DNA of 64,000 bases, taken from assembly GCA_019637335.1 (NCBI GenBank), contig JAHBVV010000008.1, positions 124,001 through 188,000 on the forward strand. The letters run 5' to 3'. A program made the translations under genes and the position numbers. Source of the stretch: Candidatus Hydrogenedentota bacterium. GTDB lineage: Bacteria > Hydrogenedentota > Hydrogenedentia > Hydrogenedentales > JAEUWI01. Under the pieces are notes generated by a model, which worked only from the letters and a program-made list of their open reading frames with translations, ran no database searches and was not told the origin of the DNA. Position 1 is the stretch's first letter, and each line of letters starts with the position of its first letter. Shown here piece after piece: positions 30,333 through 40,100 of this stretch.

Positions 30333-33193
30333 GGCGCGCCCCCCGCACCCCGGTCGAGCGCCGCGCGCGCTGACGCCAAGGGCGCCGCGTAGGGATGATC
30401 CGCCGGAAGCGAACGCGCCAGCGACTCGAAAAGAAAAGCCGCCGCTTCCGTCTCGCCCGAATTCGCCAGCGCGCGCGCCAGCTGCCAGCGGTGCGCCAGG
30501 GGCGCATCCGGCAGGCGGGCAGCCTCCCGCGCAAGCGCCAGCGCCGCGTCCGGTTGATCAAGCGCCTCGAGCGCCCGCGCGCGGTCGTAGAGCAGTGCGC
30601 CCGACGCATGCGGCGGCAGGTGCGACGCCGCCTCGGACAACAGACGCTCCGCCTGGCCCGGCGCCCCCGCCTCGAACCAGGCCCCGCCCAGATCGGCGAG
30701 CACCGGCGCCAGCCGGGCGTCGGGCAGCGCCATCGCGCGGACGCGCCCCTCCAGCGTGCGGACCAGCGATTGATAGACGGACGCATCCGCCCCCATACGC
30801 GCGCCGCCCGGAACGGTCGCCAGCGTCTTCAGCAACGCGGCGGACGCTTCCGCCAGCGGGGCGAGTTCCGAACCCGCCAGCGCGGCGGCCATCCTGCCGA
30901 TCACCTCGGGTGCGTGGCCTCCGGGGATGCGCGCCGCCATTGCGGGCAGCGCTGACGCACGGCCCCCTTCCTCCACAAGCGTAAGCCACGCCCCCCAGAG
31001 CGCAAGCTGCTCTGGATTCCGCTCCAGGACTTCTTCCAGCACCGCGCGCGGCACGTCCAACACGCCCGGCTCAAAGGGCGCCTCCGCGATGCGGGCCGCC
31101 CATATCGATGCGGCTTCCGTATCCGATTCCGCGCCGGCCAACTGGTGTATCAACGCCTGCCGGTAACGCGCCGGCCAGCCGCCACCCGCGCGCGACGCGG
31201 CGTCCCGAAAACGATCCCAGTACGCCGGAATCCCCGGGGCCTGCGCCACCGCCCGCGCACCGGCATCGGCGGCCTGTTCCCACGCCGTCAGTTGAGCGTA
31301 GGCCGAAGCCAGCGCGGCGTTCACGTTCACATCGGTCGACGCGCCCAGCATACGCGCGTGTTCGAAGGCCGCCGCCGCCGCCCGCCACTCCTCCGCCACG
31401 CGGGAGTCCTCCGCGCGGCGGTACGCGATCCAACCGATCATCTCCCAGGCCTCGGCTAGTGCGGGGACACGTTCGAGGGCCGTGCGCGCCGCCTGTTCGG
31501 CCGTCTGCAGCGCTTCCGCACGATCCGCGCCGTTCCGCCGCGCAGCCAGCCGAATGTGCGCACGCGCGTATTGAACATGCAATCGCGGAAGATCGGGAAA
31601 CAGCGTCAGGGCGCGCTCGTACGCCGCCAGCGCCGCTTCAACATGACCCCGCGCCAGCGCTGCGTCGCCCGCGAGCATCGAAGTCCGAAAATCCCACGGC
31701 GTATGGCGCGCGGCGCCCGCCAGGTACGCCGACGCCGCCCGCGCGGACTGCTCCGCCGCGTCCACGTGTCCCGCAGCGCGCTGTTTGCGCTCCCACGCGA
31801 TCGCGCCCCGGGCTCGCTGTTGCAGGGTCTCCGCCTGAAACTGCCGCCAGGCCCCGAACGCCAGGGCCAGCGCGAGCAGAATGGCAAGCGGCGGCAGTAC
31901 GCGACGGCCGCCACGCAACGCGCCGCCCGATGGGCCACCATGCTGAACCGCAAGCACGAAGAACAACGCCGCGCTCGCGGGGGCGTGCAGGTTAAAGCCT
32001 GTGCAGGCGTCAACTGCCACCGCGACCACCGACGCCGGCGCGGCCACGAGCAGGGCGCGCTCCCGGGCCGCGCCAAAGCGAGGGTGCGCGAAGGCCCCGG
32101 CCACCGCCGCCAGGAACAGCGCGATCAGCGCCGCCAGGCCCGGCAGCCCCGACTCGGCGGCTGCTTCCAGCCATTCATTGTGCGCGTGGAAATTGCGCCG
32201 GTTTTCCAGCGCGTACCACAGCGATTCGAATTCCGTCCAACGCCCGACCGCGTGGATGGCGTAGCCGCCGGGTCCGACGCCCGTCCACGGGTGATCGAGG
32301 AAGATCGCGGCCGCGCCGCGATACCCGTGCAGCCGGAGTTGCAGCGCGCTGTCGAGCGAAAGCCGGGGCGCCAGCACGACGGCGGCAACCGCCGCCAGGA
32401 ACAGCGCGAGCACGGCCCCCGAAAGCGCTCCGAGTCCGGCGCGGGCGGACGCCACGCCCCGCGCGGACATGAAGACGTATATCGCCGCGAACAGGCCCGC
32501 CATGGTCAGCGCTGCCAGCCCACCGCGCATCCCGCTCGCGTACAGATGCCACAGGAGCAGGGCCCCCGCGACGCCATACAGCGCCAGCGCGGAAACGCGC
32601 CGGCGGCGTCTCCACGCATCCGCCACCAGCCCCGCGCAGAGCACAATCGCAATAACAATGGTGTGGCCGGCGAGGTTCGGGTTTCCGAAGGTCGCCGGAA
32701 GCCCGCGGTACTCCTCCACGCTCCGGTCGGACCACGGGAAGGGGTCCAGGCCCCAATGCTGCGCGAGGCCGTAGAGGCTCGAGAGCGCCGTGGCCGCGAC
32801 AATCGCCCGGAAGAGTAACCGCAGATGCCGGGGCTCGGGAAAGGCCTGGTGGATCACGAAAGCCAGCAGAGCAAACACGCACCGCGGCAGGGTGGCGGCG
32901 TAACCGCGCGCGGGCGTCTCCGATAGCAGCGCCGCCACAAGCTGCGCCGCCAGGAACACAAGCATCAGGAGCAGCGCCGCGTTTGGCGGGCGCACGGGGA
33001 GCTGGCCGCGCGCCGCGCCCACGGCCCAGATCGCGCAGAGCACCAGCGCCGCGACCGCGCTGACGAGCACCTTGATCGGGGCGGCGGGGTCTTCGGTGTA
33101 GGGATACAGCGCCAGCACGAGAGTGAAGACCCAGACCACGGTAAGCCCGCGAATCCAGCGAAAGTAGCGATTGTCCGGCCCGGGCGCGATCAT
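30329..33193 (-). CDS. O-antigen ligase/polymerase (Wzy-type) with long C-terminal TPR region
   Basis: This 954-residue protein starts at ATG 33193, overlapping the stop of the lyase gene upstream (ATGA). Residues 1-430 hold about a dozen membrane segments and the O-antigen ligase (Wzy_C) block: GLPATFGNPNLAGHTIVIAI, LRLHGYRGAAAIFLDHPWTG, VGPGGYAIHAVGRW and FHAHNEWLEAAAESGLPGLA. Such proteins join or polymerise glycans at the outer face of the inner membrane. Residues from about 440 to the end are Ala/Arg-rich TPR-like helices (LAGDAALARGHVEAALAAYE, ERALTLFPDLPRLHVQYARA), an unusually long soluble extension. Neighbouring lyase and glycosyltransferase genes indicate an exopolysaccharide or capsule cluster. 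The start is fixed by the overlap and the onset of hydrophobic sequence. Confidence 0.88.
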   Translation of the reverse strand: MIAPGPDNRYFRWIRGLTVVWVFTLVLALYPYTEDPAAPIKVLVSAVAALVLCAIWAVGAARGQLPVRPPNAALLLMLVFLAAQLVAALLSETPARGYAATLPRCVFALLAFVIHQAFPEPRHLRLLFRAIVAATALSSLYGLAQHWGLDPFPWSDRSVEEYRGLPATFGNPNLAGHTIVIAIVLCAGLVADAWRRRRRVSALALYGVAGALLLWHLYASGMRGGLAALTMAGLFAAIYVFMSARGVASARAGLGALSGAVLALFLAAVAAVVLAPRLSLDSALQLRLHGYRGAAAIFLDHPWTGVGPGGYAIHAVGRWTEFESLWYALENRRNFHAHNEWLEAAAESGLPGLAALIALFLAAVAGAFAHPRFGAARERALLVAAPASVVAVAVDACTGFNLHAPASAALFFVLAVQHGGPSGGALRGGRRVLPPLAILLALALAFGAWRQFQAETLQQRARGAIAWERKQRAAGHVDAAEQSARAASAYLAGAARHTPWDFRTSMLAGDAALARGHVEAALAAYERALTLFPDLPRLHVQYARAHIRLAARRNGADRAEALQTAEQAARTALERVPALAEAWEMIGWIAYRRAEDSRVAEEWRAAAAAFEHARMLGASTDVNVNAALASAYAQLTAWEQAADAGARAVAQAPGIPAYWDRFRDAASRAGGGWPARYRQALIHQLAGAESDTEAASIWAARIAEAPFEPGVLDVPRAVLEEVLERNPEQLALWGAWLTLVEEGGRASALPAMAARIPGGHAPEVIGRMAAALAGSELAPLAEASAALLKTLATVPGGARMGADASVYQSLVRTLEGRVRAMALPDARLAPVLADLGGAWFEAGAPGQAERLLSEAASHLPPHASGALLYDRARALEALDQPDAALALAREAARLPDAPLAHRWQLARALANSGETEAAAFLFESLARSLPADHPYAAPLASARAALDRGAGGAP

Positions 33194-34959
33194 TCGCTCG
33201 CCCCGCCGGAATCCCCCGCGAGAGCGCGTGCGGCTTCGAGGACCGAGCCCTCCTCCGGCACGATCGCGCAGGCCAGCCGCCCGGCCCCCGACACGCGGCG
33301 CCGCGCGATCAGCACCGGCGCCGGTATAGCCACCCCGAATTGCGGAAAGCACCAGCCCTGATCGGGCGCCCGCATGCCCGATACCAGGTTGATCGCCTCC
33401 GCGCCGGCGATCACCACCACGATCGCGCCGCCGTTCCACGCAATACGCCAGGCGCTGCACGCAGGCGGAAGCGGCGCGCCCGATTCGCGCGTGACCGCGC
33501 AATCCGGATGCAGGTGAAGGAAGGCCGCTACATACATCTCTTCCCGCGTGTGCACCGTGTCCTCGATCCGCCACCATCCGCGCGGATCCCACGCGAACTC
33601 GCGCGAATGGCGCGGCCCGTGCAGGCAGCGGTACGACGCGCGCAGACGATGCGCGGCGGGATCCCACGCCTCCACCACGGCGTGCACCCGGCGCGCAATC
33701 CGGAATACCGACCAGTGCTCGTGCTGATCGCGCCCGCCGATTTGCAGCGTATTGTGCGCGGTCGCGCCCCGGCAGTAATTGCGAAACTCGCTCTCGGCGT
33801 AGCCGTGCGTTCCCGAATTCACGAGCACGCGCTGCGCGCCCACGCTGAATTCAAAGCTGAGCAAATCGCTGTGGGCGTGTCCCGGCTGGCTGTCGAGCAT
33901 GGCCTTCCCCGCCTTGGCGATCAGGAGTCCGCTGCCGCCACCCGGATCGATCCTGTAGATCCCGCTCTCGGGCCAGGCCCGGGTCCCTTCGCGGCGGGGC
34001 GGTGGCGGAAAACAGGTCTCGGCGAGCGCGATCACATCCAGCGCTGGCAACCCCTCGTCCGCCGCGCCATCGTTGAACTGCGCGCAGCGCCCGTCCCCGT
34101 GCAGCAGCCCGCGCAGGAAATCGATAGCGCCGCCGCCCGCCCGGACAAGCCACCCCGGCGCGGGATCCAGCGCGGCGGAGAGCACCGCGAGGTCCGCGAG
34201 CGCCTGCGCGTGGTACATCGGGCTGCGCTCGGCGTGCCCGCCGTCCGGCAGGAACTGCGCGGCGGCTTCCCGCTCGAGGAGGGCCACGCCGGTGCGCCGG
34301 TGCGGGCTGCCCAGCAAGGTCCCGGCGGCGGCCAGGGCGCACGCGTTTTTCAGGAGGTGGTTACCGCGAAGATCATACTCGAGACACCGCCGGAGGCAAT
34401 CCAATTGCGCGTGCATGCGCTCCCGGATCAAGACGTCGTCCCAGCCATATACCGAAACGACAAGCGACCAGTTCAAAAGCCGCTCGGACAGCGGGTACGC
34501 ATCCCACGCCGGCGTTTCCGGGCGCGCGTTGCGTTCGGCCCAGTCGATCATCCAGCCGCGAACGCGCTCGGCCTCGGGACCCGACGGATCGGGCTGGAGC
34601 AGCGCGATATCCCGCGCATACGCGAACCCGTGCAGGTGGTACAGCCACAGTTTGGAGACGTCGAGGCCGCTCCAGCGCGGGCGCGAACTCTGGACCGTCT
34701 TGTTCAGGAACGTGAAGCGGCCGGACAAAAACGCGGCGACCCGATCCGGATCCGGCGGCGCGGCGGCGGACCAGCGCCGCGCCAGATCCCGCAGGCGCGC
34801 CTGGGCCGCTTCGTCCACTGGCGGCAGCGGGCGGGGTGCGCTATACTGGCGCGCGTGGCCGCTGCGGAGACGGTATCGCAGCCGCCAGTAGAGTTGTAAT
34901 GGCGTCAGGTGGCGTATCGTATGCGCGTACAGAAGGACCCGCTGCAAGCCTGGCGCCAT
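33190..34959 (-). CDS. Heparinase II/III-family polysaccharide lyase-like protein
   Basis: A 589-residue protein starting at ATG 34959, with GGGGAG 6 bp upstream; ATG 34989 would add ten residues with a poorer site. It shows the alginate lyase-like alpha-barrel then heparinase II/III beta domain: PLSERLLNWSLVVSVYGWDD, EYDLRGNHLLKNACALAAAG (the NHL segment), GGHAERSPMYHAQALADLAV, and PGHAHSDLLSFEFSV with NSGTHGY in the beta part. Homologues occur in exopolysaccharide clusters next to glycosyltransferases, where they may trim or remodel the polymer. It is the first gene of the minus-strand set and stands back to back with the GT4 gene, 73 bp apart. Substrate unknown. Confidence 0.88.
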   Translation of the reverse strand: MAPGLQRVLLYAHTIRHLTPLQLYWRLRYRLRSGHARQYSAPRPLPPVDEAAQARLRDLARRWSAAAPPDPDRVAAFLSGRFTFLNKTVQSSRPRWSGLDVSKLWLYHLHGFAYARDIALLQPDPSGPEAERVRGWMIDWAERNARPETPAWDAYPLSERLLNWSLVVSVYGWDDVLIRERMHAQLDCLRRCLEYDLRGNHLLKNACALAAAGTLLGSPHRRTGVALLEREAAAQFLPDGGHAERSPMYHAQALADLAVLSAALDPAPGWLVRAGGGAIDFLRGLLHGDGRCAQFNDGAADEGLPALDVIALAETCFPPPPRREGTRAWPESGIYRIDPGGGSGLLIAKAGKAMLDSQPGHAHSDLLSFEFSVGAQRVLVNSGTHGYAESEFRNYCRGATAHNTLQIGGRDQHEHWSVFRIARRVHAVVEAWDPAAHRLRASYRCLHGPRHSREFAWDPRGWWRIEDTVHTREEMYVAAFLHLHPDCAVTRESGAPLPPACSAWRIAWNGGAIVVVIAGAEAINLVSGMRAPDQGWCFPQFGVAIPAPVLIARRRVSGAGRLACAIVPEEGSVLEAARALAGDSGGASE

Positions 34960-35032
34960 GGATGACTCCCCGATTGTTCGCCTCGCCATGACTCTAATCG
35001 GGAAACCCTGAACCGTTCAACTGGAAGCCCGC

Positions 35033-36277
35033 GTGCGGATATTGTTCTTCTGCCAGTACTTTCCCCCGGAAATGGGCGCGCCCGCCGCGCGCACCCACGA
35101 GCACGCGCGGCGCTGGGCCTCACAGGGCCACCAGGTCACCGTGCTCTGCGGCCTGCCCAACCACCCCGATGGCGTCGTGCCGCCGCAATACCGGGGAACC
35201 TGGCTCTACCGGGAGGAGATCGACGGCATCCGCGTGCTGCGCTGCTGGTTCTTCATCGCGCCCAACCGCGGCGTCCTCAAGCGCTGCCTCAGTTTCTTGT
35301 CCTTCATGATCTCCTCCATCCTGTTCGGCGTCTTCGCCACGGGAAAATGCGACGTCGTCGTCGGGACCACCCCGCAGATGCTCTGCGCGCTCGGCGGCTA
35401 CCTCGTCGCCTGCGTGAAGCGGCGTCCCTTCGTGCTCGAAGTGCGCGATCTCTGGCCCAAACACATCGTCGACCTGGGCACGATCACCAATCCCTGGATT
35501 ATCCGGGGCCTGGAGCGCCTGGAGATGTTCCTCTACCGCAAGAGCCGCGCCGTGGTGGCCGTGGCCGAGGCGTCCCGCCAATACATCGAGGACCGGGGCA
35601 TCCCCCCCGAAAAACTCCATACCATCACCAACGGTGTGGACGAAAACTTCTTCATCCCCCACGAAAAGAACGGCATCCGGCGCGATCGCGGCTGGAGCGA
35701 CAAGTTCGTCGTCCTCTACATCGGCACCCACGGCCTCTCCCAGGGCCTCGCGACCATCCTGGACACCGCGCGGATGCTCGCGGAGGACCCGCGCTTCCAC
35801 TTCGTCTTCGTGGGGAGCGGCGCCGAATGGCGGGCGCTGGAAGAGGCCGCCGCGGCCCGGGGCCAGCGCAACGTCGAATTCCTCCCGCACCAGCCAAAGG
35901 CCAGCATGCCGGCGTTCTACGCCGCCGCCGACGTGTGCCTCGTGCCCCTGAAGAAACGCGACGTCTTCCGCTACAACATCCCCTCGAAAATGTTCGAGAT
36001 CATGGCCTGCGCGCGACCCATCATCCTCGGCGCCACCGGGCAGGCCCGCCAGCTGCTCGAAGAAGCCGGCGCCGGTGTCGCCGTCGAGCCCGAGAATCCA
36101 GCCGCCTACCGCGACGCCATCGTCCATCTCGCGGAACATCCGGATCACTGCGAAGCCTTCGGCGCCAGCGGCCGCGCCCACGTCGTGGCCCACTACACCC
36201 GCAACAGCAAGGCCGACGCCTTCCTGGCCTGCCTCGAACGCCTCGTCCACCCGGCGCAGGACGAAGAAAAGGCGTAA
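35033..36277 (+). CDS. Glycosyltransferase family 4 (WbuB-like)
   Basis: A 414-residue cytoplasmic GT-B enzyme starting at GTG 35033. The opening RILFFCQYFPPEMGAPAART is typical of WbuB-like transferases that use nucleotide-activated amino- or deoxy-sugars. RPFVLEVRDLWPKHIVDLGT, HTITNGVDENFFIP and YRYNIPSKMFEIMACARPII-type segments supply the acceptor loop, hinge and nucleotide-sugar E-x7-type site (here RYNIPSKMFEIMACARPIIL). It adds a sugar to a lipid-linked acceptor early in surface-polysaccharide synthesis. It diverges from the lyase gene, so the short gap (34960-35032) must hold both promoters. The gene ends in a Lys/Glu-rich tail, followed by repeat DNA. Confidence 0.92.
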   Translation: MRILFFCQYFPPEMGAPAARTHEHARRWASQGHQVTVLCGLPNHPDGVVPPQYRGTWLYREEIDGIRVLRCWFFIAPNRGVLKRCLSFLSFMISSILFGVFATGKCDVVVGTTPQMLCALGGYLVACVKRRPFVLEVRDLWPKHIVDLGTITNPWIIRGLERLEMFLYRKSRAVVAVAEASRQYIEDRGIPPEKLHTITNGVDENFFIPHEKNGIRRDRGWSDKFVVLYIGTHGLSQGLATILDTARMLAEDPRFHFVFVGSGAEWRALEEAAAARGQRNVEFLPHQPKASMPAFYAAADVCLVPLKKRDVFRYNIPSKMFEIMACARPIILGATGQARQLLEEAGAGVAVEPENPAAYRDAIVHLAEHPDHCEAFGASGRAHVVAHYTRNSKADAFLACLERLVHPAQDEEKA

Positions 36278-37104
36278 CATTTCAGCCGCCTGACGCAGCG
36301 CCTCCCCTGGACCGCACTATTTGCCCACGGATAACGCAGGGCAGCCTCTCGCCGCAACCAAAGATAATGATCACCACGAAGGGCACGAAGACCACGAAGA
36401 AGAGAAGATAGAGAAGGAGTGGTATTCACGCATAGGCGCGATAACGCAGCTGAGTTGGCGCAGGTTCTATATCTGGTTGAAGAGAGAGAACCACGTAACA
36501 CTTTAGCGGAACGAAGTAAAGTGGTCAAACCAGAGCGACTTGCTGAATAAAGGCGACGTGCAACTATGGAGCGCCGGCGGCTCGCCGGCAAATTGCGCCT
36601 CCGGCGCAAGACAGCGTTCTGGAAATGCTACCGTCGCATCAGAAGCCGCGTGTTGTCGGAGGACTGCGGCAACGTGTTCTTGCACCTTCGGTGCAATGCC
36701 GGCGGGCCGCCGGCGCTCCATGCAATCCGGCTCCATTGGTAAGAGCACATACTGCTTCGTACTTCAGATGGCTAAAGTGTTACAGAACCACGAATTCACA
36801 CGAATGGACACGAATGAACATTTGAACCGGGGGACAATATACCGGATCGCCAGAAACATATCGACGGATTTCTTCGGCCCGCTCAAACCAGTCGTCCTCA
36901 CTTGATTTTTCTGTGTTCTTTGCGCTCTTTGTGGCTCGAAATCCAATCCCCGCCTGCCGGGGTTATATTCCGACCGGCAATGGTGTAGAATTGCCCGCTG
37001 TGACCGCCGCCGTCCGGAATTTCGCGCGCGCCCGGGAAGCGAAGCGCGCGATGACGCCGGGCGTCAACCCAGCGGTCCTCCGTAACCTCCAAGGAGCACA
37101 GGTA
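36278..37104. repeat. Repeat-filled intergenic region
   Basis: No gene is seen. Bases 36370-36405 contain several CACGAAG units, and 36787-36815 contain CACGAATTCACACGAATGGACACGAATG, both simple degenerate tandem repeats. A miniature element lies between (36495-36783). At 36911-36935 TTCTTTGCGCTCTTTGTGGCT is another short eroded repeat. A good AAGGAG site at 37091 precedes the next gene. Confidence 0.6.
36495..36783. mobile_element. Miniature inverted-repeat element, family 2, copy 1 (289 bp)
   Basis: The ends are GTAACACTTTAGCGG and, inverted, GGCTAAAGTGTTAC, giving 13-bp terminal inverted repeats. The 8 bases AGAACCAC occur immediately outside both ends (36487-36494 and 36784-36791), as expected of a target-site duplication. 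Inside, GGAGCGCCGGCGGCTCGCCG and GGGCCGCCGGCGCTCCA form a long internal inverted pair, with GCGCCTCCGGCGC and GCACCTTCGGTGC hairpins. No transposase gene. Related copies are at 40649 and 47102. Confidence 0.8.
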
Positions 37105-40100
37105 ATGAGATTTGGTTGTCGTCCCCTTTCTTTTCTGCTCGCGCTGGCCGCATTCGCCGGCGCCGCAAGCGCGCCGGCGCAGTTCCATTTTGAGCCAGGC
37201 GACCATATCGCCTTCCTCGGCAACAACCTGGCCGACCGCATGCAGCATCATGGCTGGCTGGAAAGCTACCTGCACAGTGCGAACCCGGACAAGAGCCTGG
37301 TGATCCGCAACCTGGGCTTCTCCGGCGACCAGGTGGCCCTCCGCCCGCGCAATGAAAACTTCCCCAGCCAGGATTTCTACCTCCGGCACATCGGCGCGGA
37401 CGTAATCTTCGTCTTCTTCGGCTACAACGAGTCCTACAGCCGCGATCCCGAAAAGTTCAAATCTGAGCTGCGCGCGTTCATCGATGAATTGCAGGCCAAC
37501 CAGTACAACGGCGAATCCGCGCCGCGGATCGTGCTCTTCTCCCCCATCGCGCACGAGAATCTGGAATCGCCCAATCTCCCGGACGGCAACGAAAACAACC
37601 TCTGGCTCTCGATCTACACCGACGCCATGGCCCGCGTCGCCGCCGAGAAGGGCGTCGGTTTCGTCGATATCTTTGCGCCCTCCCGCGATCTTTACGCGCA
37701 GAGCGGTGCGCCGCTCACGATAAACGGCGTCCACCCGAACAGCGACGGCAACCGGGCCATCGCGCGGGCCATCCTGGCGGGCCTCGGCCAGCCGGTGGTC
37801 GAGGATCACATCGACACCATCCGCGCGGCCGTGCTGGAGAAAAACTGGTGCTGGTTCAACCGCTACCGCGCCACCGACGGCAACGACGTCTGGGGCAGCC
37901 GCTCCACCCTGACCTTCGTCGATGATCAAACCAATGCCGAAGTGCTCCAGCACGAACTCGTGATGCTCGACGTCATGACCGCGAACCGCGACCAGGTGGT
38001 ATGGAGCGCGATCCGCGGCGAGTCGGTTCCGCCGGACGACAGCAACGTCCCGGACCCTGTGCAGGTCATCACGAATTTCGACAGCCGCCCCAACGGCGGC
38101 AACGGCTCGCTCGACTTCGTCCCCGCCGAGAAGGGCGTCGAAACGCTCACCCTGGCCCCGGGCATGAAGGCCAACCTCTTCGCCTCCGAGGCTCAGTTTC
38201 CCGAACTCGTCAACCCTGTGCAGATGGATGTCGACCCCCAGGGCCGCATCTGGGTCGCGGCGTGGCAAACCTATCCCAAGTGGCAGCCCGACCAGCCCAT
38301 GCTCGACCAGCTCCTCATCCTGCCGGACGACAACCGCGACGGCGTGGCCGACCGGGCCATCACTTTTGACTACGTCCACAACCCCACCGCCTTCACCTTC
38401 TGGAACGGCGGCGTCATCGTCGCCTCCGCGCCCAACATCTGGTTTCTCAAGGACACCGACGGCGACGACAAGGCCGATCACCGCGAGATTCTCTTCAGCG
38501 GCATCGATTCGGCCGACACGCACCACGCCGCGAACAATTTCGACGACGGCCCCGACGGCTACGTCTACTACCAGCGCGGCGTGTTCCACGTGAGCAACGT
38601 GGAGACCCCCTGGTCGGTCGCGCACCTCTCCGGCAAGACCGGCATGTACCGCTTCAACCCGCGCACCTTCCGCTTCGCCTTCCACGCGGACAACTCGCCG
38701 AACCCGCACGGCGGCGATTTCGACTACTGGGGCTACCAGTTCGCCACCGACGCCACCTCCGGCCGCGCATTCCAGGTGCGCATGGACGGCGGGGGCGGCT
38801 ATGAAATGCACGAGCTGCTGGAGAAAACCGTGCGCCCCGTGCCCTCCAGCGGCATCCTCTCCAGCCAGCACTTCCCCGAGGAAAACAACGGCAACTACAT
38901 CATCCTCAACTCCATCGGCTTCCTGGGCATTAAGCAATACACGCTGGAATATAAGGAAGACGGGACCGTCTGGGGTACGGAAACCGACGACCTGCTTGTC
39001 TCCAGCGACGGCAACTTTCGTCCCGCCGATTTCGCCATTGGCGAGGACGGCGCGCTCTACGTCGCCGACTGGGCCAACCCGCTCATCGGGCACATGCAGC
39101 ACAACATTCGCGATCCCAGCCGCGACCACAAGCACGGGCGCGTCTACCGTATCACCGTCGAAGGCCGTCCGCTCGAAGATCCGGCAAAGATCCACGGCGA
39201 GCCCATTCCCGCCCTGCTCGACGTGCTCAAGCACCCGACCAACAGCGTGCGCGTGCGCGCGCGGGCCGAACTCAGCGCGCACCCGACCGAGGCGGTGATC
39301 GCAGCCGCCGCCGAATGGATCAAGCAGTTCGACGGAACCAAAGCCGACGACGCGCACCACCTCCTGGAAGCGCTGTGGCTCCACCAGCAGCACAACGTCG
39401 TCAACGAAGGCCTCCTGACCGTGCTCCTGCACTCGCCGGAGCGCCACGCGCGCCACGCCGCGCAGCGCGTCAAGTACCAGTGGGAAATCGATGGCATGCT
39501 CGGCCGGAACGACGTTGTCGACATGTCGCACCACGCGCACATGGACCACTCCGCCGAGGACGCGGTCCGCGCCTCGCAGGATTTCCGCCGCCAGGCCCCC
39601 TCCCCGAACCCGAAGATGGACGGCGACACCCTGGTAATCCATATTCAGACGCTCAAAGAGCAGATGAAGTACGACCGCAGCGCCTTCGCGGTCGGCCCGG
39701 GCATGAAGGTCCGCCTCGTGTTCAAGAACCCCGACGCCATGGATCACAACCTGATCATGGTGCAGCCCGGCGCGACCGCCGAAGTCGCCATGGCCGCCAT
39801 GATGCTCGGCGCCGAGGGCATCGCCAAGGGCTGGACCCCCGAGAGCAACAAGATCCTCTTCGCGTCCGAGATGCTGTCCATCGGCGAGGAAGAGACGATC
39901 GAGTTCGTGGCCCCGACGGAGAAAGCGATCTACGAATATCTCTGCACCTACCCCGGCCACTGGACGCTGATGAACGGCAAGATGCACGTGGTGGACGACC
40001 CGCTCAAATGGATGGCCGACAACAAGGCCACCACGGTGACCACGGGCGGCGCGCGGGTATTTGTGAAAGAGTGGACCGCCGCCGAACTGAAAGGCGCGCT

